This document shows positions 50,306 through 62,256 of a stretch of DNA of 64,000 nt, one piece after another; position 1 is the stretch's first letter, and every line of letters starts with the position of its first letter. The notes beneath the pieces are model-generated. The model did not search any database, was not told where the DNA came from, and worked only from the letters and a program-made list of their open reading frames with translations. The stretch is from Cruorifilaria tuberocauda. Taxonomy: Eukaryota > Nematoda > Chromadorea > Rhabditida > Onchocercidae. The translations under genes and the position numbers were made by a program. The stretch lies in NCBI GenBank assembly GCA_013365365.1, contig JABVXU010000262.1:1-64000 (forward strand), in the 5' to 3' direction.

Positions 50306-51488
50306 ATGGCTATACGTTTAATTCCAAGATTCATCGGGACTATTAAAACTTTCAAAGGAGTACGGCATAATGGTGCAGAACTTTTTGTTAAAAAGATCAG
50401 CTGGGTCACAAGTGCATGTAAGTCATCATTATAGATTGTTTTTTACCGGATAAAATTTTTGCCATTTTCATGTGTTTCAACTGAAAATAAAATGAAATAT
50501 GAAGTTATTAAATTGCTTCAAATTCTTTTATTGCAGCAGAATTGACGGATCATTTCTCACAGTTTGGTAAAGTTAGAAGCATCACGCTTCCATTTGTACG
50601 TTATTTTTATTAATTATTATTTTTGCTTTTATTTAATTTTTTATCACATTATGTGCTATTACGTTGCATTAGTTATGATCGAATAGTTTTCTCCATCAAA
50701 CTTGGTGGTTGTTCATTTTTACTTTGAATTATTATGTAATATATGAAGATTTCCATTGTTGAAGTCTAAATTTATGTAGTGTGCGGTTGAACATCTTTCA
50801 GGATTTAAGGACGGGTCTGCACAAGGGTTTTGCATTTATTTCATTTCAAAATGATGATTTCTATGAAAATATCAAGAAATTCGAAGGGAAACACATTATT
50901 GATGACGAAGAAGTAATTTGTTCACTAGCGAATCAAGAAAAGTCATTGTTATTAACTGATACCGGTACGGTACTTGGTAGCGAAAATAGTTCCGAAATAA
51001 ATATTTCGGAGACAGCTTCGCGCGATAAAGCTGGAATAATCGAATTCATCAGGTCTGAAGCAAATATTAGAAAGAAAGTAAGACGTGAAGGTAATCCGAA
51101 AATAATTTCCACAAGCAGCATGGATTTTCAAAACACCAGGAAATGGGTGAAAGGAACAAACTTGCTACAAAAACCGTGGAAAAAAAATGATGTAAAGGAG
51201 AGAGGAAAAAATTTGTTCGAGAAAACTGTCATGACGAAGCTCACAAATTTGGTACAGGAAAATGAAAGCAACAACGAAATGTATGAGAAAACTTACATCA
51301 CTATGCGTCCCTCGAACGATTTTCGTGAAAATGTTACAAGGAGTATTTTCTCTGTCCGAACTGGTTCATCAAACAGAAGTTTTAGAATTCCGATAGTGGA
51401 AGCCACAAATCAAGAAGATTTAAAGAAGGAATCGAACTCAGGCCATGTAGAGAACTCAGGTAGTTCTTCTAGCCATTCAACAAGCTAA
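50306..51488 (+). CDS. SLIRP-like RRM protein (copy B) with a long C-terminal extension
   Basis: Tandem paralogue of copy A. Exons 50306-50417, 50537-50595 and 50802-51488 have the same first two intron positions and phases (1, 0) as copy A; 285 aa. An N-terminus free of acidic residues (MAIRLIPRFIGTIKTFKGVR) again suggests mitochondrial import. The RRM has beta-1 AELFVKKISWV, helix LTDHFSQFGKVRSITLPF and RNP1 region RTGLHKGFAFISF. From about residue 90 a tail of nearly 200 residues follows that copy A lacks: Ser/Asn/Lys/Glu-rich, without predicted structure by eye, ending in a Ser-rich run. The final intron of copy A is absent, so the extension may come from read-through into former 3' sequence. 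An alternative start is 50276. Confidence 0.78.
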
Positions 51489-54200
51489 AACCGAATACTG
51501 CTTTTTGAAAGCAAAAGAGCATAAATTTAAGTGTATGAGCTCATAAGCAATATTTCACTAGTTGTGGATCATCATATATATTTGTATTAGAGGAATATTG
51601 ACTCATGAAAAGAATTAAACGTTTCAGAATAAATTATTTTTTTATTTTTTATGTCGCTTTCCATTTCGAATCCTTAAAATTTTATCAGTTTGGAATTTTG
51701 GTGGATAAGTTTTTACTGAATAGACTCAAGAATTTCCAAAAAGTTATGGATTAGCTTGATGATACAGATTTGCCATAGAGAAAGAGAAGTTGGAAGTTTT
51801 TCATTTTCACTTTTTAAATTAAATTTTTCAAATCACTCCTTTCATATGTGAGTAAAATTTAGTTGATCGGTGTGTACAAGGTCAACACACTTTTAGTATG
51901 TAACATAATGTTTTACATCTTTCATAATTTTGGCCATAAACAAAGTTGTAGCCGCACTAAACGTTTTTTGATATTATTTTGATACGTGCCAACGCATAAT
52001 GCGTGTGAAAAGTAACCTTTTTAATTTTTTATCCTCATTTTTTGTGTAAATACGGACTTGTCAAATTACGCTTAATTTTGCAATGATATTTCTCGATACT
52101 GTAATATGCAATAAACAGAAACTGTTAAAATATTTAGTAGTCATATCGTATCATTTTATTTTTTCTGACTTTTAGAGGAAATCATTCTTGCCATCATTGG
52201 TAGTATTATTTGAAAAAGTAAATGGTCGAAGTTGAAAAGCTTAATTTTCAGTTTTATATTTCAATTCTTTTTATTAGAACAGTGCAGTGATGCAATGCAA
52301 AAGAGACCATGTACAGTGTAATGAGATAAACTTATTGAAATATTTCTACCTCCTATACTTCCTTAAACTTAATTTCATCCATGCTTGACACGGTTCAAAA
52401 TATGCTCCACTTATCAACACTTTCAAAAATAGTACAAATTGTAAAGTTCTTGAAGTTTTGTTCATTTCTATCAATAGAATAAGATGACAGAAGCATAGAT
52501 CATTCTCACACGTCACACTTATCCTTCCATATCAGCAAAACATTGTTTAATACATTTAAACGGACGTATCACGCAACATTTATGTAAAAATCCATTTTCC
52601 CTTAGACAAAACATTATGCGTTATGTATTTGTATATCAAAAGATAGTCGGCTTGATAAATGGGAATTTGGTGCATATATTTCTTTTTCGGTAAATCAGAT
52701 ATTTCACTAATGTTTTTCCAACTGATTTGCAGTCAGTTTTTTGAAATACTTGAAAAAAGATTCATTGCATTTCGCAATTAGAATTATATAAAATATGGTC
52801 ATATGTAGTAAAATAAAGTGTAACATACATAACAATCAACCGTAGACTTCCTTCATTTTACAATTAATTAGATTATCTTTTAATTATCATATGTTTTCAC
52901 GTTGAAGATTATACTGGATAGGGCAGACCTGTTTCAAAAATAGAAATTGAATGCTGCTACTAAATAATATTCCGATAACTATAAAATGAAAATTCATTTT
53001 GCACAAATATGTTAATCTGGAAAGGAAATTCACGAGAAGAAAGGAAAGAAAGCTTTGAGATGATGATTTAGCAGATTGATAGAGATAGGTACCAGAGGGA
53101 ACAGATATTCTTCTCTGCGCAGTACGTCACGGGACGAAATGGAATGTGCACTCGTTTGCATTGTTGAAAATAGCCTTTTATTGAATTCATGATCACTTTT
53201 TTCTCCCAAATATAAACAAATAGCAGAGATCGTCATCGTTGCTATTGCCATCATCATGCTCATCACCGCTAGCCAATCCCATTTTGGAATTCTTGAACAT
53301 TCCATCTATCATCAACGAACACTTTACTCTATATTTTTCCTAATTTATCCTTTCAATTTTTAAATATTTCCTCTGGATGATTTCAACTGATAATTCCTTT
53401 GTTTGATGCATAGCCAATCCTACATTTTTCATGCATCCAATTTTTGTCTCTTGAAACTAGCTCACTTTTCGTCTTGACTTCAATTTATTTTTCCAGTTCC
53501 TTCCTGATTCCTTTCTAATAATTCCGAAGTTTACAATTGCACAACATTTTAAAAATGTTTGATCGATTGCATTCCAATCTGAAGTACTCTAATTTCAAGT
53601 TTTTATTAAAATCATCATGATTACAAGTATTGTTTTGAAAGAAATAACACGAAATTTTAGCAAACATACAATAAAAAAATGTTAGAAATATTTCACTTTA
53701 AATCCATAAAAATGAAAATGAAAAACCGATTAATCTACAAATGAATCATTTACTGATAACTGAATATTTACTGATTCAATTAGGAGTATCAATGGATTTG
53801 ATATAGTCTTTAACGAAATAAATTAGAATAAGCTTATTATTTATAAAATTATCAATTTAAAATAATTTTAACAAATTCAATCTGCTTCGAAATTGAAAGG
53901 TATCGATCGTATTATCACGATTATTCACAATTTTTTAGTGATAAAAATATCGATGAAACCAATGTCATTCATACATTCTTACAACAGCCAAATCGATTTA
54001 TTGCTAATGACAGTTTCTCGAGAAGTATCGGTTCGAAATAAAAGTAAAAGCCAAAAGCCCTTATGGAGAAGCTACAACAGTAAATCCATCTCTTCGTCTC
54101 CTCCTTTCACTCTCCAGTTTTAGTTCAATGTGAAATTGGCGTAAGCATCTTCAACTCTACAATTAAAGCTTCTATTTGTGTACGTATGTGTGTATGTCTG

Positions 54201-54226
54201 TGTATGTGTGTGTGTGTGTGTGTGTG
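54201..54226. repeat. (TG)n microsatellite
   Basis: Alternating TG run within a longer TG/TATG-rich tract (about 54181-54255). Confidence 0.85.
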
Positions 54227-54380
54227 AGTGTATGGATGTGTGTGCTTGTGCTTATGTTTGGCATCGATGACGACAGTAGTCAAAAGTTAGTTTAGTTAAT
54301 AGTTCTTCCTTTCCTCTTCCCTCTTATAGTTTTGCATTGCTTCAAACTTCAATGTTGTTTAGCTTGAATATGGCTTGAAC

Positions 54381-54455
54381 TGGAAGAGGAAGAGGAGGCG
54401 GAGGAGGAAGAGGAGGAGGAGAAGAAGGAGGAGGAGGAGGAGGAGAAGGAGGAGT
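54381..54455. repeat. (GGA)n / polypurine tract
   Basis: About 75 bases of almost uninterrupted purine built on GGA/GAGGA steps. Its complement yields the artefactual poly-Ser frame at 54349-54564. Such mirror-like purine tracts can form triplex DNA. Confidence 0.85.
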
Positions 54456-55086
54456 GAAGAAAAGAGAAGGAAGGTGGTGGAAGTTTGAAAAATCGCAAAA
54501 TATTCCATCCTTTCTCTCTTCTACTCTCCCTTTTCTCTCTGTATTTCTTGAGCGGCTTTACCAAGTACGTTTGTTAGCTAAAGAAAGAGTTACATGTAGC
54601 AGTAGCAGCTCAAACTTATTATCTTCTTCCTTCTCTTCTGCTTCAACATACATACAATTTTTAAATTCACTTCTTCAAAATCTGCCGATATCTATCTATC
54701 TATATCTTACTGTTCTGGATAGATCCAAAATGTGCAGCTAAGTTGGAGAGCTGTGAAGTGAAGTGAAGTGGTGCTACCTTGTCTAAATCTGGATAGCTTG
54801 CACCTATATCCATCAAGAGGATAGCAAGCGCTTTCTGGAAAAGCCATTTTCTTTCATTTCATTTTTTTTCGTAGCATATATAGCTTACTGTTCTTGCTGT
54901 TCTACAAAATTCTCTCTACTTTCTTCTTCTTTTTCATCTTCACAATATCATTTCTAAGATCTTCTCGAATTATAATGCGTCCTATTTTTCTAAGTTAAAT
55001 TTATACTAAAGGTGATTTTTTAAAGTCTGGATATTTGATATATTGATTGATAGTGACAGGATACAATATATTTGTGTTTGCTGACT

Positions 55087-57664
55087 ATGAGCATGGTTCC
55101 TGGCGAGACGTGCTTCAATTTGAATTTCACTAATCCTGGATCTAATTCACCATGTCAATCGCTACTTCTTACAGCCAAAGAAACGGTATGTGGCTCATTT
55201 TCCTTTCATCGATTCATGAATTATTTTTACCGAAGTATTTAATTTATTAAGTAATTGTTGTCAGTCTTTTTTAATTATTCATTGTATGATAAAAATTCTT
55301 AATAGAATAAGGAATACGAAAAATTCATTGATGTTATCAACTTCTCGAGAGTGAAACCGTGGGAAGAAGGGGAAGTTGTAACAATGACATATAAGCTTCA
55401 AGAAGCGTAGAATAAACAAAAACTATTGTGATCAATTTTTACTGAAATAGCATTAGAAGCTCATGGTTATTGGGTTTCTTCCGAAAAAATTCTAAAATTC
55501 TTTTTAATTTTCAGTAGATCATTCTTTTTAGCACTAATAACTATTAATAGATAAATAGCGATTCGATTTAATGTATCATTCATAATTATCAGTTATAGCT
55601 ATATTATCACTAGACGCTCGTATGAATATTTTTTGCAAATTAACTTGAATTTTTAAAATCGCAAATAAAGATCGCAAAAGTTACTTTTTTAACTATGGAA
55701 ATTGATAATAACAAGTAAAATTGGTTCGATAGACTTTTTTTTATTCTAAAACTGATGAATGATGGGAACGACCTTTTCAAAAATTTTATTCCTTTTTTGG
55801 CATAATTCTGAGAGGATCGAGAAGTTTTAGATTGTACATTAAACTTGCAATTTGTAGTTTTCATTCATAAATTTTAAATATACTTTCTCAGATTTCCAAT
55901 TTTTAATTACTTTAGTTGGAGGGAGAATGAAAGCTGAGTTAAAAGTACGATTATTTTTTCCAATATATAAAAGCATGCAAAAAATTCGTAGTTACTTACA
56001 AAGTAATGAAAAAATATAACCACGAAAAGTTAAGCAAATTTTGCAGTAAGTTTGAAAGTTTTAAACAGATACCATATATCGTTTTGTTCAAGTTCTATTT
56101 ATGAAGACATTTATCATCGACTTTGATAGAGATGCAAGGAAAGATCTTTTTTCTGCGTCGCAATCCGTATCGTAAAGATGAATACAATTGTAATCGAACT
56201 TGCCGAACCAAAAATGAAGTAAAAGCAGCTTTCTGGATTATATGCCAGTAAATATTTGCGACAACATTTTTATTATATCTTTTTGAGGCTGTAAATCACT
56301 TCTACAATAAATAAAAAACCAGCATAAAAATTATCAGTGCAACTTGATGTAAATACGTATGATATGATAATTTACTGATAAGATCTAAACATCTTTCAAA
56401 AGAGTTCACGATTTATTCAGTATTGTTCCAGAATAAGTTGATTAAAATTCGAGAAATTGAAAGAATTTTTCCAAATTTAAGCAAATCAGTTGAAGAAATT
56501 TTATTTCGATTGTAATACATTACCTTGTTTCGCGTTTTTTCTTTTTCTGATTTTTATTTGAAATTTTTTCATTTTCAATGACTACAGAAAAACGAATTCT
56601 GAAGTTCAATTTTCCGTTGCATAGTTTCCAGCAAGTATCCGCTGTCAATCATTTTTTGTCGTGCTATTTATGATTTTGTCTAGGAATGTCCACCATTAAA
56701 AAAAGGAATTTATTTTTCTAACATAAATTCTCGCTGAAGTGATTTCCTTGCTCGTAAGACGGGTTTTTTGAAAGCGGGAGGCCATTCAAATTGATTTACA
56801 GAAAATTATGTTTGATTTCAACATTTCCATAACAATATGAATTTACGTTTAATTATTAAACAAAATGATTTTATGGTTTTGATCTCGAGTTCTGTACTGC
56901 ACGATAAATTCCTTGTGAATGGGAAAAGTGTAAGGATTTTTATCGTATTTAATACTTTTGCAAAATTATCACTTGTTTCAGCAAAATTACAGCATTACAC
57001 TTTATTTAAGCATATATGAAGCAGTCCTGAAAATCCATGCTCCTAAAACCGAAATAATTTCATTTCTTTAAATTATCAAAAAAATTAAGTTACATTCCTA
57101 TCTTCCTTGCTCACTATTTCGATTGTTCTTACCCCAGATTATTTATTTATAGCAAATTCTTCTTTGCTCTGCCTCATATAATCAGTTTGCTCAAACGACG
57201 TAAGGTCTGTTATAAATGCGCTTGTTTCAGAGAACTGATCATTCCCAGCTGAAAATTCGTTTCTCAAAAGGCACTGATAGAGTGTTTTGTGAGCAGTTTA
57301 TTTTTTCTATTGACCATATTTATCAAATAGTTTACTTCGTTCATATCTAAGCTCTAACATTTTTGGTAGTAAAATGAATTCTGGGTCATCCATTAGGAAA
57401 CAAGTTATTTACATGATGATGTCAGTTTAAAATAGGAGAGAAATTGTGGCAATAATGTAAATAAATATAGCAAAAGAAACATTTTTCAAAAAATTAATGT
57501 TTCCAAAATGTGGAATAGAGTTGAAGAGGTAGAGAGAGAGGGAAAGGGAGAAAAACACGGGACATAATATTATTTTAGGATATTATAATGGGAAGGAAGA
57601 AAATTATGTCTGTTTTGCTCATTTGATACATAAATATAAATCTGTCTGTATATACATGTCTGTA

Positions 57665-57696
<32 letters not shown>

Positions 57697-60600
57697 TGTG
57701 TGTGTGTGTGTATGTATTTGTGTATGTATAAAACCGAAACCAATTACAGTCGCAATTTATTGTTGTTAGTTGGTGAAGATGAAGATGAGAGGGTGATAAA
57801 AATGGAGAAGAGAGAAAGAGGGAGGTATTCAAAGATGAGTTTTCTATTTGGATAGTTGGAACTTGTTTCCAATATACTTTTGTATCATTCTGCTTTTCCC
57901 GAGCAAATCGTTTCTGGCCTGAACTTATTGTTTAACTATATCAGAGATAAATAGATCACTGTATATGTAGAAATGTTTCATATAATTTTTAGCAAATTGA
58001 AAATAAAGATCTTTCACAGTTATGTGATTTACAACATTGATTACTTGAATTACGATTAAAGTGTTGCAGTAAATTAATGCAATGAAACAACAAACATTAA
58101 TCTTATGATTACGAAGCATTTCGATGTAATTTTTATGTTTATTTTTACTACATTTATCAATAAGTGTAATAAAACATCGCAAAACTATGCTTTCAGCAAA
58201 TGGTCTTTGGAGAGAAATCTTATGATTCCTTTGTTTCTAACTTTTCAATTTTTTTTCATTTAATGATTGCAAAGTTTGTACGCTAAAATGCAACAATTGA
58301 TTTATGAAATTTTTAAATAGAAATATTTTCTTAAGTTCATATCTTACAATTATGCTAATTTTTATGATTCCATCTTTCAATTAGTAGATTACTAGCTATC
58401 GGGATAATTTAACAATATTATCATCTTAACAATAAAGAGAATTAATAAGTATAATACAGAAAAGAATGGAAACGTGATCTAATAAATCTAACAAATTATG
58501 GTAACAAATTCATAGAGTGGCTATTAAAGAATGTCAAAGTTTTGCTTGTTATGTTTGCTTACCTCCTGCAAGAAGTATGTCTGAGAGATTCAACTGTCTC
58601 GTAGTTCTGCGGCATTTTGAACGGAAATAGAAAGATCGAAAGACTTGGATGTCATAGAGATAGAAGAGTTAATTTTGAAAGTGATGTGGCTTTCTTTCCT
58701 TAGTGTCCATTTCACAATTTCATTGCTAAACTGATAATCATATTTTAACGCGAAATGAGGATAACATGGGGTGGAAAGGAAATATCTTCTAATGCTGCAC
58801 TTTTCAATACTGAAAGTTATGCTTCAATCTCCAATATCAAAGCAATAATGATTTGACATCCTTGTTCAAAATTTTTTGTTTTTATCATCAATTTGTATTC
58901 TTGAATGTGTTCTGGAATTATATCAGAAGTTTCAAGCGTTCCAAGACTAAATTTATGAAGCGTAAGATTTATGCTTTACCTATCAGGAGAGCATTCCAGT
59001 TCTTTTTACTTTTCTTAATTACAGCGGTTACAGTTCCATGAAATGGACATTATGGATTGATCTGATGCTATTGCTATGCGTGTATAAAGCTTGATATTTA
59101 GTAAATTTTATGAACGAAGAGTTGCTAATCACGAATTAAAAAAAAATTAATTGCTTGAATATCACTTCTTCTGGGAGATAACAAGTCCAGTTAACTGGAT
59201 AGTTGACTGGATAATGTTCAAAAATATAGCAAAAAAATCATTTCTTCCACGCTAAAGTGCCAATGATGAAAATGTTGATAAACGACGGAAATATATATTT
59301 TGTGTCTAGGAGGATAAGTCAGTCGTTTTTTGAACTTGAATTCACTCTAGAAATAACCATTGTATCAGTTGATGTTTTGAAGAAATTAATTTATATCATT
59401 TTTTCTTAAACTCTATTCTTTTTCAGTCATCGATAGAAGAAGGCGTAATGGGAGGTGAATGTGAAAGTTCATCACCGCAATTGCAACATCAGGTGAGCGA
59501 AGGCACTCCAACATTACCGAATGGAAAAAAAACAAAAGGTATGAATTATAGGTGTAAAATCCAATTTTGCATACGGTTTGCAAATTTTCCGACATTAAGG
59601 ATTATTTTATCCTAAACATGAATGCTTTTCGTAATCAAGTCTAAATTGCTCATTCACTTCAAAAATTTTCAATCCTTTGTCGTATTGAAAATTATGTCAC
59701 CTCAAATTTACTGTACTTATCCTTTTCCAATAATTCCATTCCTACAATGTAGATGTTCACATAAAATCATTTATTCAATTAACTAAAAATCACAGTTATA
59801 GTAAAATTTCGAAAATTTGCAAAAAATTATCTATCGTATTCAATTCAACCAAGTATATATGCATGCATATGTGTGTACATTTTTTCTTGTAGTTATTTCT
59901 GTGTGTGATTAAATGATGTCATGTTGGTGTCATTATTTTACAGGTCGAGTAAAGATAAAAATGGAATATATAGGCAATAAACTGCGAAGGTACACAACAT
60001 TTAGTAAAAGGAAAACTGGAATTATGAAAAAAGTTCGCATTCCATTATTCTTTTTTTGATTTTCTTCCCAGCAAAAAAAATAAATTTTCTTCATAAATTT
60101 ATTGCTTCTGAAACTAATTTATTTCCAGTGATAATTGTTTGCGAATTTATCCGTAATCATCAAGTTTAATTTGCATATTGGACTGATAGCATTTTTCTCT
60201 TCAGGCCTATGAATTATCGACATTGACAGGAACTCAGGTAATGTTGTTGGTAGCATCGGAAACAGGTCATGTCTACACATTTGCTACAAAAAAATTACGA
60301 CCAATGATCTCTTCCGAAGCTGGAAAAACACTAATTAGGAATTGTCTTAATACTCCTGATATCGGTTTGTATTCATTTCAGTTTTTTTAACCGTGTTATC
60401 GTGTGTTCAAGTGCTTTTCTAATATTTTTCAGCCGGGTTTTTAAAATTTTTTTGAAATTCAACGTAAGCCATAATAATTAGAGCATTTATATTTTAAATA
60501 ATTTTATCCTCCAGTTTACCGTAACATACAGATTATTACAGTAAAACTCGCAACTTTATAGCATGCTAGATCAGTTGCAAAGCTGACGAGAATTATTTGG

Positions 60601-60742
60601 ATGCAAATCCTCTCATAATCGTCATTTTCTTCTAGATGATGCTGTTGATCCACTTGGGGCACGACAAGAATTTACATTTGAGCCGCAACCAAATATTTCA
60701 AGAAAGCGAAAATTAAATGAGGTTGGTTCACATGTAATTTGA
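55087..60742 (+). CDS. SRF: serum response factor (MADS-box), UNC-120 type; 3' end uncertain
   Basis: SRF binds CArG boxes and drives muscle genes; UNC-120 is its nematode orthologue. Core exons: 59427-59538, 59944-60032, 60205-60364, 60636-60721. The MADS domain is almost identical to animal SRF: GRVKIKMEYIGNKLRRYTTF, SKRKTGIMKKAYELSTLTGT, VMLLVASETGHVYTFATKKL, then the SAM-type helix LRPMISSEAGKTLIRNCLN. The preceding GKKTK and the following PD also match. The 5' end is open: exon 55087-55185 (MSMVPGETCF...) ends in phase 0 and can join 59427, with a 4.2-kb intron; alternatively translation starts at 59448 after trans-splicing at TTTTTCAG. After 60721 either the frame runs to a stop at 60742, with AATAAA at 60758, or a donor (GAG|GTTGGT) leads to later exons. 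A Gln/Thr-rich frame ending at 62574 is one weak candidate. Confidence 0.85.
55306..55410 (+). other. possible alternative exon after the first SRF exon, or second exon of a small separate gene
   Basis: Preceded by TTCTTAATAG and open in phase 0 for 34 codons (NKEYEKFIDVINFSRVKPWE...) to a TAG at 55410. Joined to 55087-55185 it gives a 67-aa protein that I do not recognise. It could be a poison/alternative terminal exon of SRF, an independent small gene, or chance. Confidence 0.3.
55411..59426. other. long putative first intron or 5' flank of SRF
   Basis: No conserved exon is seen. It contains the TG microsatellite near 57663 and AT-rich DNA. Short frames at 55640-58182 have no family signal. 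Confidence 0.45.
57663..57730. repeat. (TG)n/(TATG)n microsatellite
   Basis: About 60 bases of alternating TG with TATG interruptions. Reading it in both directions gives the Cys-Val and His-Thr artefact frames. Confidence 0.9.
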
Positions 60743-61286
60743 ATTGAAATTGCGTCTAATAAATCACATGACGAACATATACACACCATCAATTCTCGCG
60801 CATTTCTCTATTATTCGCAAAAACTTCTCACATCTGTTGACCTCATCAATTCAAAGAAAGATTATTTGATTGTTTTGAGCATAATTATCTACTTTTTTAG
60901 AAAAACACAAATAGACTAGATGGTCTAACAAGAAGAAAAAAGATATTTTCACTTCTATGAGGTAAAATTTACCACCGTAGTTTACTATAACTATTGAAAG
61001 GATATGAATCGCTAAATTTAGTTGATGTTGAAAGAATAAGTAGAGTTACTTTCTCTTGCTAACCCTTAGTAATATGATATGTGATTTGAGCGCAACGCCT
61101 TATTCAATAACACTGCCACATGAATTCTCAAATTTCGAGAAAAAAGGATACGAATGCGATGTCATTTCAAAATTTGCCATATACACAGCAATGATTGCCC
61201 TTGGAAGTACGGTAAAGTGTCGAAGATGCGTAATTGTTATCATCAATAAGCAATTGCTGTGTGTATGTGTGTGTGTGTGTGTCATG

Positions 61287-61330
61287 CACATGTGCATGTG
61301 CATGTGCATGTGCATGTGCATGTGCATGTG
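61287..61330. repeat. (CATGTG)n hexamer tandem repeat
   Basis: About seven copies of CATGTG next to a (GT)n run (61258-61282). The motif contains the palindrome GCACATGTGC and is strictly alternating purine-pyrimidine. Confidence 0.88.
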
Positions 61331-62213
61331 GGTGTGCGATGCAGTTGTCTGCATTCTATGCTGTATCAAAACACCGGGTGGAGTTGTCATTTGAATAGCA
61401 GCCAACCAGCAATCAATTCAGAATTTCACATTCCCAAGGGGACAGCACCGTATAACTTGCAATATATCTCAATATTGTCCTATGTCCTTCATGCATTCTT
61501 TCCTCGCTTCCAATTCTCCTCCCCTTTCCTTCCATTTCAAATCTGAATCTTCGACAAATACGGTAGTGATATTGGATAGCAGGATAGTTCAATTCCCTGC
61601 AATTTGCTTCTCTGCCACTTAACCAGGCTTTTTCATGATGCAATTATTACAAGTGAAAATAATTAACCGTCCTTATATTTATTATCTATCGCAATTAATA
61701 TCGTTTCTTCTTTAATTTAAATTCTGATTTTGTCGTTAAATTATTCAGTAGTCACTGTGTTATTAGGACTCTTTTAAGAAGTGAAAGAAGAGAAAGGTGA
61801 AAACTTAAAATCGAATTATTCCAATCATTTAAGAATGCTATTCTTAATATTCATTGCTGTAACATTTTAAATATAACCATTAAAAGATGGAATTACTGCA
61901 ATACCATTTCGAAATCGAAATAATTTAACTTTATCAAATTTTGAAAAATTTTTTGCTGTCTTTTCCAAACTTCCTCAGCATGAAGGCAACAAAAATAAGC
62001 ATTCTTTCATCGTTGACGGATCCCAGAAAATCTGGGAGCAAAAGGGAAGGTGGAAGCACCAACTGCCTGTTAGCCCGGATCTGTTCCTATCAAGCACTTA
62101 TGCATCCATCATCCAAAACATACACATATATCCATCCCTTCCAGCCAGTTTCTTTCACACCGTCAGCAATACTATTTAAGAATCTCAACTAACTAACTAA
62201 CGAATTGTACACA

Positions 62214-62214
<1 letters not shown>

Positions 62215-62251
<37 letters not shown>
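62215..62251. repeat. (CA)n microsatellite
   Basis: About 18 CA dinucleotides, flanked by imperfect CA-rich sequence. Confidence 0.9.

Positions 62252-62256
<5 letters not shown>

Larger units (their letters stand above)
51489..55086. other. intergenic region upstream of SRF
   Basis: 3.6 kb without a supported gene. The minus frame at 53030-53305 starts like a membrane protein but has no splice context or homologue I recognise. Simple repeats occur at 54201-54226 and 54381-54455. Regulatory DNA for the SRF-like gene may lie here. Confidence 0.5.

Noticed and set aside
53030..53305. 91-aa minus frame with a hydrophobic N-terminus
   Set aside because: Single short frame without recognisable domain or neighbouring exons; likely chance.
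54349..54564. Ser-rich minus frame
   Set aside because: Translation of the GGA polypurine tract; no splice or start context.
57575..57855. His-Thr and Cys-Val repeat frames
   Set aside because: Both strands of a (TG)n microsatellite.
61056..61546. Cys/Met/His/Val repeat frames on both strands
   Set aside because: Produced by the (GT)n and (CATGTG)n repeats.
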